Part shown: one piece after another, positions 41,971-50,978 of the stretch | Position numbering within the stretch: the first letter of the stretch is position 1 | How the letters are laid out: every line of letters starts with the position of its first letter | Assembly: GCF_005280195.1 (NCBI RefSeq) | Contig: NZ_SZPR01000018.1 | Location: 62,001 to 126,000, forward strand | Source of the DNA: Streptomyces galbus | Lineage (GTDB): Bacteria > Actinomycetota > Actinomycetes > Streptomycetales > Streptomycetaceae | Direction: 5' to 3' | Length of the DNA: 64,000 bases | Notes under the pieces: model-generated | What the model saw: only the letters and a program-made list of their open reading frames with translations | Told to the model about the DNA's origin: nothing | Database searches by the model: none | Made by a program: the position numbers and the translations under genes

Positions 41971-43308
41971 ATGACACGCGCCATCTCTCTGCACGACGTG
42001 AGCAAGGTCTACGCCAAGGGCGTCCGCGTGGTGGACCGGCTCACCCTGCACATCGAACCCGGGGAGTTCCTGGTCCTGCTGGGCCCCTCCGGCTGCGGCA
42101 AATCGACCGTCCTGCGCATGATCGCCGGCCTCGAGGAGATCACCGAGGGCGAGCTGCTGCTGGACGGCGAACCCGCCAACGACCTGCTGCCCTCCGCCCG
42201 CGACATCGCGATGGTCTTCCAGAACTTCGCGCTGTACCCCTCGATGAGCAGCCGGGACAACATCGGCTTCCCGCTGCGCATCGAGGCCCCCGGCGCCGAC
42301 CCGGCCCCCCGGGTGGACGCCACCGCGCGCATGCTCGGCATCGAGGACCTGCTCGACCGCTTCCCGGCCCAGCTCTCCGGCGGCGAACGGCAGCGCGTCG
42401 CCATGGGCCGGGCCATCGCCCGCCACCCGTCGGCCTTCCTGATGGACGAGCCGCTGTCCAACCTGGACGCCAAGCTGCGCAGCCATCTGCGCGCCGAGAT
42501 CTCCCACCTCACCCGGGACCTCGGCGTCACCACGGTCTACGTCACCCACGACCAGGCCGAGGCCATGTCCCTGGGCCACCGGGTGGCCGTCCTGCGCGGC
42601 GGTGTCCTGCAGCAGGTCGGCAGCCCGCGCGAGGTCTACGCCCTGCCCCGCAACATCTTCGTCGCCGCCTTCATCGGCACCCCGCGCATCAACCTGCTGC
42701 GCGGGGTGGTCCGCGCCCCGCTCGACGGTGCCATGACCATCAGCCTCGGCAAGCAGGCGCTGCGGTTGCCCGAGCCGCTGTCGGTCGACCACAGGCTGCT
42801 GCGCGTGCAGCAGGGCCGGGAGGTGATCGTCGGCCTGCGCTCGGAGGCGGTCCGCATCGCCGACCCCTCCACCGCCCGGCCCGGCGAGACGCTGATCACC
42901 GGGCTGGTCGAACACGTCGAGTTCCAGGGCCACGAGGCGCTGGTCCACTTCGACACCGGCTCGCGCCCCGCCGTCGTCCCCGAGCTGGAGGCGCCCCGCC
43001 CGGCGTCGCGGCCGTCGCGCCGCCGGCGCCGCGACGGCTCCGTGCTGGACCGGCTGCGCGAGCGCGCGGGCAGTCTGCGGGCCGGCCCCGTGGTGGTCCT
43101 GGACGAGCCCCCCGAGGCGGACCCGGCCCCGGTGGCCGCCGACGTCCGCCTCCCCGGCGACCTGGTGGTGCGCACCACACCCGACCTGGACCTGCGGCAC
43201 GGCATGCAGGTGCCGCTGCTGGTCGACGTCGCCCACCTGTTCGTCTTCGACCAGCACGGAGAGCGCATCTGCCCCACCCCGGCCCGGCTCCCCGATCTGG
43301 AAGAGTGA
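41971..43308 (+). CDS. ABC transporter ATPase of sugar/polyamine (UgpC/MalK-like) type
   Basis: 445 aa. Walker A GPSGCGKST (about 37-45), Q-loop FQNFALYPSMSS, signature LSGGERQRVAMGRA, Walker B FLMDEPLSNLDAK, H-loop VTHDQAEAM. A C-terminal TOBE-type regulatory region (about 240-445) is longer than usual and contains a Pro/Arg-rich insert (RPASRPSRRRRRDG). No permease or binding-protein genes are adjacent, so it may serve distant transporters, as MsiK does in streptomycetes. Substrate not assigned. Confidence 0.87.
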   Translation: MTRAISLHDVSKVYAKGVRVVDRLTLHIEPGEFLVLLGPSGCGKSTVLRMIAGLEEITEGELLLDGEPANDLLPSARDIAMVFQNFALYPSMSSRDNIGFPLRIEAPGADPAPRVDATARMLGIEDLLDRFPAQLSGGERQRVAMGRAIARHPSAFLMDEPLSNLDAKLRSHLRAEISHLTRDLGVTTVYVTHDQAEAMSLGHRVAVLRGGVLQQVGSPREVYALPRNIFVAAFIGTPRINLLRGVVRAPLDGAMTISLGKQALRLPEPLSVDHRLLRVQQGREVIVGLRSEAVRIADPSTARPGETLITGLVEHVEFQGHEALVHFDTGSRPAVVPELEAPRPASRPSRRRRRDGSVLDRLRERAGSLRAGPVVVLDEPPEADPAPVAADVRLPGDLVVRTTPDLDLRHGMQVPLLVDVAHLFVFDQHGERICPTPARLPDLEE

Positions 43309-43352
43309 TCCCGAAGCGGCCCGTCCGCGCCCCGGTCACCCCTGGTGCCAGA

Positions 43353-43371
43353 AAACTAACACCGCTAGTTT
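43353..43371. promoter_or_regulatory. TetR operator before the ALDH-ADH operon
   Basis: AAACTAACACCGCTAGTTT is an imperfect 19-bp palindrome that matches the site AAACTAGCAGTGCTAATTT at 48598-48616 in 14 of 19 positions. It lies 38 bp before the aldehyde dehydrogenase start, where it would block transcription. Confidence 0.65.
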
Positions 43372-43408
43372 GGGGTGCGGACCACGAGGACCGCCCGGAG
43401 GGAACGCG

Positions 43409-44797
43409 ATGAAGGCACACGACGGCATCTACCTCGACGGCGCCTGGCGCCCGGCCCTGAGCGGGGAGGTGATCGACGTCGTCGACCCCGTGGACGAGCA
43501 GGTGATCGCCCGGGTCCCGGCGGCCGGCGCCGAGGACGTCGACGCGGCCGTACGGGCCGCCCGCGCCGCGCTGCCCGGCTGGGCGGCCACCGCCCCCGCC
43601 GAGCGGGCCGCCCGGCTGTCCGCCCTGCGGGACGCGCTGGTGGCCCGCAAGGACGAGATCGCCGAGACGGTCACCGCCGAACTCGGCGCTCCCCTGGCCT
43701 TCTCCCAGGCCGTCCACGCGGCCGTCCCGATCGCCGTCGCCGGCTCCTACGCCGACCTGGCCGCCCGCCACGCCTTCGAGGAGAAGGTCGGCAACTCGAC
43801 CGTCTTCCACGAGCCGGTCGGCGTGGTCGCCGCCATCACCCCGTGGAACTACCCGCTCCACCAGGTCGTCGCGAAGGTCGCCCCCGCCCTGGCGGCCGGC
43901 TGCACGGTCGTCCTCAAGCCCGCCGAGGACACCCCGCTGGTCGCCCAGCTCTTCGCCGAGGCCGTCCACGACGCGGGCGTCCCGGCCGGGGTGTTCAACC
44001 TGGTCACCGGCCTCGGCCCGGTCGCCGGGCAGGCCCTCGCCGAGCACCCCGGGGTGGACCTGGTCTCCTTCACCGGCTCCACGGCCGTCGGCCGCACCAT
44101 CGCCGCGACCGCGGGCGCCGCGATCAAGAAGGTCGCGCTGGAACTCGGCGGCAAGTCCGCCAACGTCATCCTGCCGAGCGCCGACCTCGCCAAGGCGGTC
44201 AACGTCGGCGTCGCCAACGTGATGTCCAACTCCGGGCAGACGTGCAGCGCCTGGACCCGCATGCTGGTCCACCGCGACCAGTACGACGAGGCGGTCGAGC
44301 TGGCACGCACGGCCGCCGCCAAGTACGGCGACCGCATCGGCCCGCTGGTCAACGCCAAGCAGCAGGCTCGGGTGCGCGGTTACATCGAGAAGGGTGTCGC
44401 CGAGGGCGCCCGGCTCGTCGCGGGCGGCGCCGAACCCCCGCGCGAGCGCGGCTACTTCGTCAGCCCCACCGTCTTCGCCGACGTCACCCCCGAGATGACG
44501 GTCGCCCAGGAGGAGATCTTCGGCCCCGTCCTGTCCGTCCTGCGCTACGAGGACGAGGAGGACGCCCTGCGCATCGCCAACGGCACGGTCTACGGCCTCG
44601 CCGGCGCGGTCTGGGCCGGCGACGAGGCCGAGGCCGTGGCCTTCGCCCGCCGCATGGACACCGGCCAGGTCGACATCAACGGCGGCCGCTTCAACCCCCT
44701 CGCGCCCTTCGGCGGGTACAAGCAGTCGGGCGTCGGCCGGGAACTCGGGGCCCACGGGCTCGCCGAGTACCTGCAGACCAAGTCCCTCCAGTTCTAA
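43409..44797 (+). CDS. NAD(P)-dependent aldehyde dehydrogenase
   Basis: 462 aa, GGAGGGAA upstream. The catalytic Glu is in [10 protein letters not shown] (about 249) and the nucleophilic Cys in [12 protein letters not shown] (about 283). [18 protein letters not shown] and [10 protein letters not shown] are standard blocks. It oxidises an aldehyde to the acid; the ADH gene 15 bp downstream would supply the aldehyde. Under the same predicted TetR operator as the acyl-CoA dehydrogenase gene at 48.7 kb. Confidence 0.93.
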   Translation: MKAHDGIYLDGAWRPALSGEVIDVVDPVDEQVIARVPAAGAEDVDAAVRAARAALPGWAATAPAERAARLSALRDALVARKDEIAETVTAELGAPLAFSQAVHAAVPIAVAGSYADLAARHAFEEKVGNSTVFHEPVGVVAAITPWNYPLHQVVAKVAPALAAGCTVVLKPAEDTPLVAQLFAEAVHDAGVPAGVFNLVTGLGPVAGQALAEHPGVDLVSFTGSTAVGRTIAATAGAAIKKVALELGGKSANVILPSADLAKAVNVGVANVMSNSGQTCSAWTRMLVHRDQYDEAVELARTAAAKYGDRIGPLVNAKQQARVRGYIEKGVAEGARLVAGGAEPPRERGYFVSPTVFADVTPEMTVAQEEIFGPVLSVLRYEDEEDALRIANGTVYGLAGAVWAGDEAEAVAFARRMDTGQVDINGGRFNPLAPFGGYKQSGVGRELGAHGLAEYLQTKSLQF

Positions 44798-44812
44798 GGG
44801 AGTCCACCAGAC

Positions 44813-45895
44813 ATGGCCGTACGTGCCGCCGTCCTGCCCGCCATCGGCGCCCCGCTGGACATCACCGGGATCGAGCTGCCCGCACCGGGCCCCGGGCAGG
44901 TCCGGGTCCGCCTGGCCGCCGCCGGGGTCTGCCACTCCGACCTCTCGCTGGCCAACGGCACCCTGCGGGTGCCCGTCCCGGCCGTCCTCGGGCACGAGGG
45001 CGCGGGCACCGTCGTCGCCGTCGGCGAGGGCGTCACCGGCTTCGCCCCGGGCGACGGGGTCGTCCTCAACTGGGCGCCCTCCTGCGGCCGCTGCCACGCC
45101 TGCGGGCTCGGCGAGGTCTGGCTGTGCGCCGACGCGCTCAGCGGCGCCGCCGAGGTGTACGCCCGCACCACCGACGGCACCGACCTCCACCCCGGCCTCA
45201 ACGTCGCCGCGTTCGCCGAGGAGACCGTCGTCCCCGTCTCCTGCCTCCTGCCCCTGCCCGAGGGCATCCCCCTCACCGACGCGGCCCTCCTCGGCTGCGC
45301 CGTCCTCACCGGCTACGGCGCCGTCCACCACTCGGCGCGGGTCCGCGAGGGCGAGACGGTGGCCGTCTTCGGCGTCGGCGGGGTGGGCCTCGCGGCCCTC
45401 CAGGCGGCCCGGATCGCCGGCGCCTCCAAGATCGTCGCCGTCGACGTCTCCCCGGAGAAGGAGGAGCTGGCCCGGGCGGCCGGCGCCACGGACTACCTCG
45501 TCGCCTCCTCCGACACCGCCCGCGAGATCCGCGCCCTCACCGGCAAGCAGGGCGTCGACGTCGCCGTGGAGTGCGTGGGCCGCGCCGTGACGATCCGCAC
45601 CGCCTGGGAGTCCACCCGGCGCGGCGGCCGCACCACGGTCGTCGGCATCGGCGGCACCGACCAGCAGGTCACCTTCAACGCCCTGGAGATCTTCCACTGG
45701 GGCCGCACCCTCTCCGGCTGCGTCTACGGCAACTCCGACCCGGCGGCCGACCTCCCGGTCCTGGCCACCCACATCCGCGAGGGCCGCCTGGACCTGGCCT
45801 CCCTGGTCACCGAGCGCATCACCCTGGACGACATCCCGACGGCGTTCGACCACATGCTCGCGGGCAAGGGAGGCAGGGCCCTGATCGTCTTCTGA
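44813..45895 (+). CDS. Zinc-dependent alcohol dehydrogenase (MDR family)
   Basis: 360 aa. Catalytic zinc ligands are in [12 protein letters not shown] and [13 protein letters not shown]. The structural zinc lobe [15 protein letters not shown] has four cysteines. The nucleotide fold [18 protein letters not shown] with VAVDVSPEK indicates NAD. It is close to class III/aryl-alcohol dehydrogenases. Forms an operon with the aldehyde dehydrogenase, making a two-step alcohol-to-acid route. Confidence 0.93.
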   Translation: MAVRAAVLPAIGAPLDITGIELPAPGPGQVRVRLAAAGVCHSDLSLANGTLRVPVPAVLGHEGAGTVVAVGEGVTGFAPGDGVVLNWAPSCGRCHACGLGEVWLCADALSGAAEVYARTTDGTDLHPGLNVAAFAEETVVPVSCLLPLPEGIPLTDAALLGCAVLTGYGAVHHSARVREGETVAVFGVGGVGLAALQAARIAGASKIVAVDVSPEKEELARAAGATDYLVASSDTAREIRALTGKQGVDVAVECVGRAVTIRTAWESTRRGGRTTVVGIGGTDQQVTFNALEIFHWGRTLSGCVYGNSDPAADLPVLATHIREGRLDLASLVTERITLDDIPTAFDHMLAGKGGRALIVF

Positions 45896-45901
45896 CGACG
45901 C

Positions 45902-46831
45902 TCAGGTGACCTTCTCGGGCCGCGGCTCCCGCGCCGCGGCCCGCTCCCGCGTGCGGCGCCGCGACCGGGACACCGCCACACCCGCCAGGCACAGCGCCCC
46001 GCCCACCAGCGTGAGCACCCCGGGCACCTCGCCCAGCGCCAGCCACGACATCACCACGACGAGGGCCGGCACGGCATAGGTGGTCGCGCCCATCCGGCTG
46101 GCCGTGGTGCGCGCCAGGGCGTAGGCCCAGGTGGTGAAGGCGAGGGCGGTGGGGAAGACGCCCAGGTAGAACATGTTGAGGGTGGCGGACACCGGCGCCT
46201 TCGCCGCCTCGTGCACCAGCTGCCCGGCGAACGGCAGACAGGCCACGGCCCCGACCAGGCACCCGAACGTCGTCACCTGCAGGGCGCTCGCCGTCGCCAG
46301 GGCGGGCTTCTGCGCCACCACGCCGGACGCGTAGGCGACGGCGGCCAGCAGGCACAGCACCACGCCGAACACGGAGGACCCGCCCCCGCCCGACATCGAC
46401 AACCCGACGGTCACCGCTCCGGCGAACGACACGGCCATCCCCGCCAGCAGCCGCGGCGGCATCGGGTCGCCGAGCAGCCGGGCCCCGAGCAGCGCGATCA
46501 GCAGCGGCCCCACGTTCACCACGAGCGCGGCCGTCCCCGCGTCGACCTGCTGCTCGCCCCAGTTCAGGGCGACCATGTAGAACCCGAACCACAGCACCCC
46601 GGACAGCAGGATGCCCCGCCACGCGGACCTCGGCGGCAGCCCTTCCCGCCGCACGGCCCACAGTGCGCCCAGCACCACGGCCCCCGACACCAGCCTGCCG
46701 AGCGCCAGCGCACCCGGTGAGTAGGCACCGCCCGCACTCCGGATCGACACGAAGGCGGAGGCCCACGCCACGACGGTGACACAGGCGGCCCCCGCCGCGA
46801 GAACCCGGGTCCGGTCGGACTGGCTGCGCAT
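45902..46831 (-). CDS. EamA/DMT-family transporter
   Basis: 309 aa, ten helices in two EamA repeats (about 10-140 and 155-290), ending in a basic tail. CAGGAG lies before the tandem ATGs at 46834/46831; the second has better spacing. DMT carriers of this type export amino acids or metabolites. It is tail-to-tail with the alcohol dehydrogenase (6 bp between) and not obviously linked to it. Confidence 0.87.
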   Translation of the reverse strand: MRSQSDRTRVLAAGAACVTVVAWASAFVSIRSAGGAYSPGALALGRLVSGAVVLGALWAVRREGLPPRSAWRGILLSGVLWFGFYMVALNWGEQQVDAGTAALVVNVGPLLIALLGARLLGDPMPPRLLAGMAVSFAGAVTVGLSMSGGGGSSVFGVVLCLLAAVAYASGVVAQKPALATASALQVTTFGCLVGAVACLPFAGQLVHEAAKAPVSATLNMFYLGVFPTALAFTTWAYALARTTASRMGATTYAVPALVVVMSWLALGEVPGVLTLVGGALCLAGVAVSRSRRRTRERAAAREPRPEKVT

Positions 46832-46920
46832 CATGCTCCTGAAGGGTAGACACCGGAACGCCTCGATCCCGGCGGACATCGGACAAGAAGGGCGAAGGGC
46901 CCTGTGTGATCAGGTCGAGG

Positions 46921-47050
46921 TGACCCACCTAAGGGCGCGGGGCCCTGCGCGACCGGGCTGGGGCTGACCCACCTCAGGGGCGCGGGTTCCTGCGCGACCG
47001 GGCTGGGGCTGACCCACCTCAGGGGCGCGGGGAACTGCGCGACCAGCCCC
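46921..47050. repeat. Tandem repeat, three units of about 45 bp
   Basis: Units at 46921-46964, 46965-47009 and 47010-47050 each begin TGACCCACCT and contain GGGCGCGGG and TGCGCGACC; the third ends in GACCAGCCCC. The unit holds the GGGGCGCGGG...CTGCGCGA hairpin element that I recall as a common intergenic repeat in Streptomyces. It lies upstream of the EamA gene and after the ArsR gene. No gene was seen in it. Confidence 0.85.
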
Positions 47051-47077
47051 CACGCACCCGCACCCGGCACACCACCA

Positions 47078-47157
47078 GCACCCCCACCCCCGACGCCGCA
47101 TCCCACGGCCCCTCACCGCACCCCCACCCCCGACGCCGCACCCCAGGCCCCTCACCG
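47078..47157. repeat. Second tandem repeat, two units of about 40 bp
   Basis: GCACCCCCACCCCCGACGCC begins both units (47078 and 47118); a partial third starts at 47157. The array runs into the stop codon of the ArsR gene at 47152, so it has nearly reached coding sequence. Confidence 0.8.
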
Positions 47158-47862
47158 CACCCCCTCCACCGACACCCCCAACACCGCGAAGAACTCCCGC
47201 TCCCCGGCCGCCGTCACCACGACCGCCCGCTCGGACCCCACCCGCACGCACCACCCCGCCTCCAGCGCATGCCGGCACAGCGCCGCCCCCGCCACCCCCG
47301 CCAGGTGCGGCCTGCGTTCCGTCCAGTCGAGGCAGCCGCGGGCGAGCGGGCGCCGCCCGGACCGGTCCAGCGCGATGCCCACCCGCCCGAACCACTCCAC
47401 GCCCGCGTCCGTCAGCGCGAACCCCGTGTCCTGCCGCAACAGCCCCCGCTCCGTGAGCGCGTCGGTCACCGCGATGCCGAGCCGCCCGGCGAGGTGGTCG
47501 TAGCAGGTGCGGCCGCGGGCCATCGCGGACCCGGCGCTCGCCTCCCGCAGCGTCCGGGGCCGTACGGCCTCCCCGGGCGCGACCTGCGCGGCCAGGTCCT
47601 CCACGAGCTGGGCGACCCGCGCGTCGGCGAGCCGCACGTACCGGTGCCGCCCCTGCCGCTCCTCCGCGAGCACCCCGCCCGCGACGAGCCGGCTCAGGTG
47701 CTCGCTGAGCGTGGAGGCGGCCACGCCGGCGTGCCGGGCCAGCTCACCCGCCGTCCAGGCCCGCCCGTCCAGCAGTGCGAGCAGGCACGCGGCCCGTGTC
47801 TCGTCGGCGATCAGCGCGGCCAGCCGGGCGAGGCCCGGTACCCGGGGGTCCCTGGTGGTCAT
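47152..47862 (-). CDS. ArsR-family winged-helix regulator
   Basis: 236 aa from the ATG at 47862; a GTG at 47886 would add eight residues. The HTH domain is ARLAALIADETRAACLLALLDGRAWTAGELARHAGVAASTLSEHLSRLVAGGVLAEERQGRHRYVRL. The C-terminal about 140 residues form an extra domain (TCYDHLAGRLGIAVTDALTERGLL) found in long ArsR proteins, with no metal-binding CxC motif, so it probably senses an organic signal. The next gene on the same strand upstream is a TetR gene 66 bp away. Confidence 0.85.
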   Translation of the reverse strand: MTTRDPRVPGLARLAALIADETRAACLLALLDGRAWTAGELARHAGVAASTLSEHLSRLVAGGVLAEERQGRHRYVRLADARVAQLVEDLAAQVAPGEAVRPRTLREASAGSAMARGRTCYDHLAGRLGIAVTDALTERGLLRQDTGFALTDAGVEWFGRVGIALDRSGRRPLARGCLDWTERRPHLAGVAGAALCRHALEAGWCVRVGSERAVVVTAAGEREFFAVLGVSVEGVR

Positions 47863-47928
47863 GGACCCAGCATCGCGCACGGACACTTCGGCGACCGCCG
47901 AAGCATGGGCACGGGGACGGTGCCGGTC

Positions 47929-48570
47929 TCACCGGCCCCGGGCGACCTGCTCGTACTGCGCCACGAGTCCGTCCAGCAGCGCGGTCAGCCCCGTCTCGAA
48001 CGCCCGCTCGTCGATCTTCTCCTGCTGTTCGGCCAGGAGGTGGGCCTGTCCGAGGTGCGGGTAGTCGGCCGGGTCGTAGGCGCTCGGGTCCTCCACGAAG
48101 CCCCCGGCGAACGAGCCGAGTGCCGAGCCCATGATGAAGTACCGCATCAGTGCCCCGATGGAGGTCGCCTGTGCGGCCGGCCAGCCCGCGTCGACCATCG
48201 CGCCGTAGACCGCGTCGGCCAGCCGGAGCGCGGCCGGGCGCCGGCCGGGGCCGCGTGCGAGCACCGGGACGATGTTGGGGTGGTCGCGCAGGGCGGCCCG
48301 GTAGGAGACGGCCCAGTCGTGCAGCGCGGTCCGCCAGTCCCGGCCGTCCTCGAACATCGACAGGTCCACCTGCGCGCTCACCGAGTCCGCCACCGCCTCC
48401 AGGATCTCGTCCTTGGTGCGGAAGTGGTTGTAGAGCGAGGGCCCGCTCACCCCCAGCTCGGCCGCGAGCCGCCGGGTGGAGACGGCCGCCAGCCCCTCCG
48501 CGTCCACGAGTTCCCGGGCCGTCTCGACGATCCGGTCGGTGCTCAGCAAGGGCTTGCGCGGTCGGGCCAT
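47929..48570 (-). CDS. TetR-family regulator of an acyl-CoA/aldehyde regulon
   Basis: 213 aa from the ATG at 48570. The HTH (STDRIVETARELVDAEGLAAVSTRRLAAELGVSGPSLYNHFRTKDEILEAV) is clear. The C-terminal TetR_C domain contains FIMGSALGSFAGGFVEDP, as in tetracycline-repressor-like members. It is divergent from an acyl-CoA dehydrogenase gene across a 100-bp region with a 19-bp palindrome 28 bp before its ATG. The same palindrome precedes the ALDH/ADH operon, so all are probably its targets; the inducer may be an acyl-CoA or aldehyde. Confidence 0.87.
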   Translation of the reverse strand: MARPRKPLLSTDRIVETARELVDAEGLAAVSTRRLAAELGVSGPSLYNHFRTKDEILEAVADSVSAQVDLSMFEDGRDWRTALHDWAVSYRAALRDHPNIVPVLARGPGRRPAALRLADAVYGAMVDAGWPAAQATSIGALMRYFIMGSALGSFAGGFVEDPSAYDPADYPHLGQAHLLAEQQEKIDERAFETGLTALLDGLVAQYEQVARGR

Positions 48571-48597
48571 GGCGCACATAGTAGGGCTGCGCACTGG

Positions 48598-48616
48598 AAA
48601 CTAGCAGTGCTAATTT
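48598..48616. promoter_or_regulatory. TetR operator in the TetR/acyl-CoA dehydrogenase divergon
   Basis: AAACTAGCAGTGCTAATTT is a 19-bp palindrome with one mismatch. See the related site at 43353-43371. Confidence 0.7.
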
Positions 48617-48670
48617 AAAAGTACGGCATTCAAGATCCGCCGTCCGGCCCGACCTCTGTGGGGTGATCTC

Positions 48671-49825
48671 GTGGTGAACCTGGAGCTCAGCGAGGAGCAG
48701 ACCGCCGTGCGGCGGCTCGCCCGGGACTTCGTGGAACGCGAGGTCGCCCCGCACGCCCTCGCCTGGGACCGGGCCGAGGAGGTGGACCGTTCGATCGTGA
48801 AGAAGCTCGGCGAGGTCGGCTTCCTGGGCCTGACGATCGACGAGGAGTACGGCGGCTCCGGTGGCGACCACCTCGCGTACTGCCTGGTCACCGAGGAACT
48901 CGGCCGCGGCGACTCCTCGGTGCGCGGCATCGTCTCCGTCTCGCTGGGCCTGGTCGCCAAGACCATCGCCGCGTGGGGCAGCGAGGAGCAGAAACGGCAG
49001 TGGCTGCCCGGCCTGACCTCCGGCGCGTACGTCGGCTGCTTCGGCCTGACCGAGCCCGGCACGGGCTCCGACGCCGGCAACCTCACGACCCGGGCGGTGC
49101 GCGACGGCGACGCGTACGTCCTCGACGGCAGCAAGATGTTCATCACCAACGGCACCTGGGCCGACGTGGTGCTGCTGTTCGCGCGCTCCACGGACGCCCC
49201 CGGCCACAAGGGCGTCTCCGCGTTCCTCGTGCCCGCCGACACCCCCGGCCTGACTCGGCGCGCCATCCACGGCAAGCTCGGCCTGCGCGGCCAGGCGACG
49301 GCGGAACTGGTGCTGGAGGACGTGCGGGTGCCCGCCTCCGCGCTGCTCGGCGAGGAGGGCAAGGGGTTCTCCGTGGCCATGTCGGCCCTCGCCAAGGGGC
49401 GGATGTCGGTGGCGGCCGGCTGCGTCGGCATAGCGCAGGCGGCCCTGGACGCGGCGGTGCGGCACGCGGGCGAGCGCGAGCAGTTCGGCCGGACGATCGC
49501 CCACCACCAGCTGGTGCAGGAGCTGATCAGCGACATCGCCCTCGACGTGGACGCGGCCCGGCTGCTGACCTGGCGGGTCGCCGACCTGATCGACCGGGGC
49601 CGGCCCTTCGCCGTCGAGTCGTCCAAGGCCAAGCTGTTCGCCTCGGAGGCGGCCGTGCGCGCCGCGAACAACGCCCTGCAGGTCTTCGGCGGCTACGGCT
49701 ACATCGACGAGTACCCGGCCGGCAAGCTCCTGCGCGACGCCCGCGTGATGACCCTCTACGAGGGCACCAGCCAGATCCAGAAGCTGGTGATCGGCCGCGC
49801 CCTGACCGGCGTCTCGGCCTTCTGA
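48671..49825 (+). CDS. Acyl-CoA dehydrogenase
   Basis: 384 aa from GTG 48671 (or the next codon, also GTG). CFGLTEPGTGSDAGNLTT and KMFITNGTWADV are the FAD-binding strands; REQFGRTIAHHQLVQE and FGGYGYIDEYPAGKLLRDARVMTLYEGTSQIQ hold the catalytic Glu (LYEGTS). It introduces the 2,3 double bond into an acyl-CoA, passing electrons to ETF. Short- to medium-chain or branched-chain substrate likely. Predicted to be controlled by the divergent TetR. Confidence 0.93.
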   Translation: MVNLELSEEQTAVRRLARDFVEREVAPHALAWDRAEEVDRSIVKKLGEVGFLGLTIDEEYGGSGGDHLAYCLVTEELGRGDSSVRGIVSVSLGLVAKTIAAWGSEEQKRQWLPGLTSGAYVGCFGLTEPGTGSDAGNLTTRAVRDGDAYVLDGSKMFITNGTWADVVLLFARSTDAPGHKGVSAFLVPADTPGLTRRAIHGKLGLRGQATAELVLEDVRVPASALLGEEGKGFSVAMSALAKGRMSVAAGCVGIAQAALDAAVRHAGEREQFGRTIAHHQLVQELISDIALDVDAARLLTWRVADLIDRGRPFAVESSKAKLFASEAAVRAANNALQVFGGYGYIDEYPAGKLLRDARVMTLYEGTSQIQKLVIGRALTGVSAF

Positions 49826-49904
49826 GGACGGGGGCCGCGTTCTGAGTACCCCCTGAGTACCCGGGCGGATGTGCCCCGCCCGGCCGGGCGGCGATGCTCC
49901 TGCC

Positions 49905-50192
49905 ATGAGCGACACACCGGTCAAGCAGCAGAGCACGGCCGCCTTCTACGGGCAGGCCGTCGCCTCCTTCGCGGTCGCCATGGCGGCCACCGCGGTCGGG
50001 ATCGTCCGGCTCGACGCCGACGCCTGGGTGCGGGGTTTCCTGGCCATCGCGGTCCTCTACCTCGTCACCTCCGCCTTCACCCTCGCCAAGGTCATCCGGG
50101 ACCGGCAGGAGGCCGGGCAGATCGTCAGCCGGGTCGACCAGGCCCGCCTGGAGAAGCTCCTCGCCGAGCACGACCCCTTCGAGAAACTCTGA
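49905..50192 (+). CDS. YiaA/YiaB-type two-helix inner membrane protein
   Basis: 95 aa. Two membrane helices (YGQAVASFAVAMAATAVGIV, about 16-35, and VRGFLAIAVLYLVTSAFTLAKV, about 43-64) joined by a short turn with a cytosolic acidic tail. This is the YiaAB domain, a small membrane protein of unknown role. It follows the dehydrogenase by 79 bp. Confidence 0.82.
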   Translation: MSDTPVKQQSTAAFYGQAVASFAVAMAATAVGIVRLDADAWVRGFLAIAVLYLVTSAFTLAKVIRDRQEAGQIVSRVDQARLEKLLAEHDPFEKL

Positions 50193-50238
50193 CACCACCA
50201 CCGGGTCGGGGGCGCCCGCAAACCCTCCCCGACCCCGC

Positions 50239-50269
50239 GGTGAGCGGCCGCCCTAAGCGGCCGCTCACC
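50239..50269. terminator. Perfect 13-bp hairpin, terminator or TetR operator
   Basis: GGTGAGCGGCCGC (50239-50251), 5-nt loop CCTAA, complement to 50269. It lies 47 bp after the YiaA-like stop and 48 bp before a TetR start. CTAAGC-GGCC-GCTCAC (50253-50268) inside it resembles CTAAGC-AACT-GCTTAG at 51473, so it may double as that TetR protein's own operator. Confidence 0.65.
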
Positions 50270-50316
50270 TTCGGCGGTATGGTGGTGCCTCTGTCATCGG
50301 AAGGGGCGAGCGAGCG

Positions 50317-50940
50317 ATGAGTACGGCGGAGGAGACGGCCGGCGGCGAGATCGAGCCGTGGGAAGAGGTCACCCCGGACGCGGCCCGGCGGCTGCTCGTC
50401 GCCGCCGTGGAGGCCTTCGCCGAGCGCGGCTACCACGCGACGACGACCCGTGACATCGCGGGCCGCGCCGGCATGAGCCCGGCGGCGCTCTACATCCACT
50501 ACAAGACCAAGGAAGAGCTGCTCCACCGGATCAGCCGGATCGGGCACGACAAGGCCCTGGACATCCTGCGCACGGCCGCCCGGCGCGAGGGCACCGCCAC
50601 CGAGCGCCTGGCCGACGCCGTCAGCTCCTTCGTCCGCTGGCACGCCGGGCGGCGCACCACGGCCCGGGTCGTGCAGTACGAACTGGACGCGCTCGGCCCC
50701 GACGCCCGCGCCGAGATCCTCGAGCTGCGGCGCCAGGTGGACGCCGAGGTGCGCGGGATCGTCGAGGACGGCGTGGCCTCGGGCGAGTTCCGGGTGATCG
50801 ACGTCAAGGGCACCACGCTCGCCGTGCTGTCGCTGTGCATCGACGTGGCCCGCTGGTTCAACGTCGACGGGCCGCGCACCCCCGAGGAGGTCGGCGCGCT
50901 GTACGCCGACCTCGTGCTGCGGATGGTGGGCGCGGAGTAG
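50317..50940 (+). CDS. TetR-family regulator, fatty-acid type
   Basis: 207 aa; GGAAGGGG upstream of the ATG. HTH: RRLLVAAVEAFAERGYHATTTRDIAGRAGMSPAALYIHYKTKEELLHRI. The ligand domain (VVQYELDALGPDARAEILELRRQVDAEVRGIVEDG) resembles KstR2/FadR-type TetR proteins that bind acyl-CoAs. TATGGT at 50278-50283 is a likely -10. It is convergent with a MaoC gene and shares an operator-like motif with that gene's promoter. Confidence 0.87.
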   Translation: MSTAEETAGGEIEPWEEVTPDAARRLLVAAVEAFAERGYHATTTRDIAGRAGMSPAALYIHYKTKEELLHRISRIGHDKALDILRTAARREGTATERLADAVSSFVRWHAGRRTTARVVQYELDALGPDARAEILELRRQVDAEVRGIVEDGVASGEFRVIDVKGTTLAVLSLCIDVARWFNVDGPRTPEEVGALYADLVLRMVGAE

Positions 50941-50978
50941 CGCGTGGTGCGCGTGGCGCCGTGCCGTACGGCCGTGGC

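Noticed and set aside
42896-45853. A 985-residue antisense frame over the ALDH-ADH operon
   Set aside because: Shadow frame; the plus-strand enzymes have full catalytic motifs.
46921-47157. Tandem repeats as a CRISPR array
   Set aside because: Units are joined directly without unique spacers and no cas gene is present.
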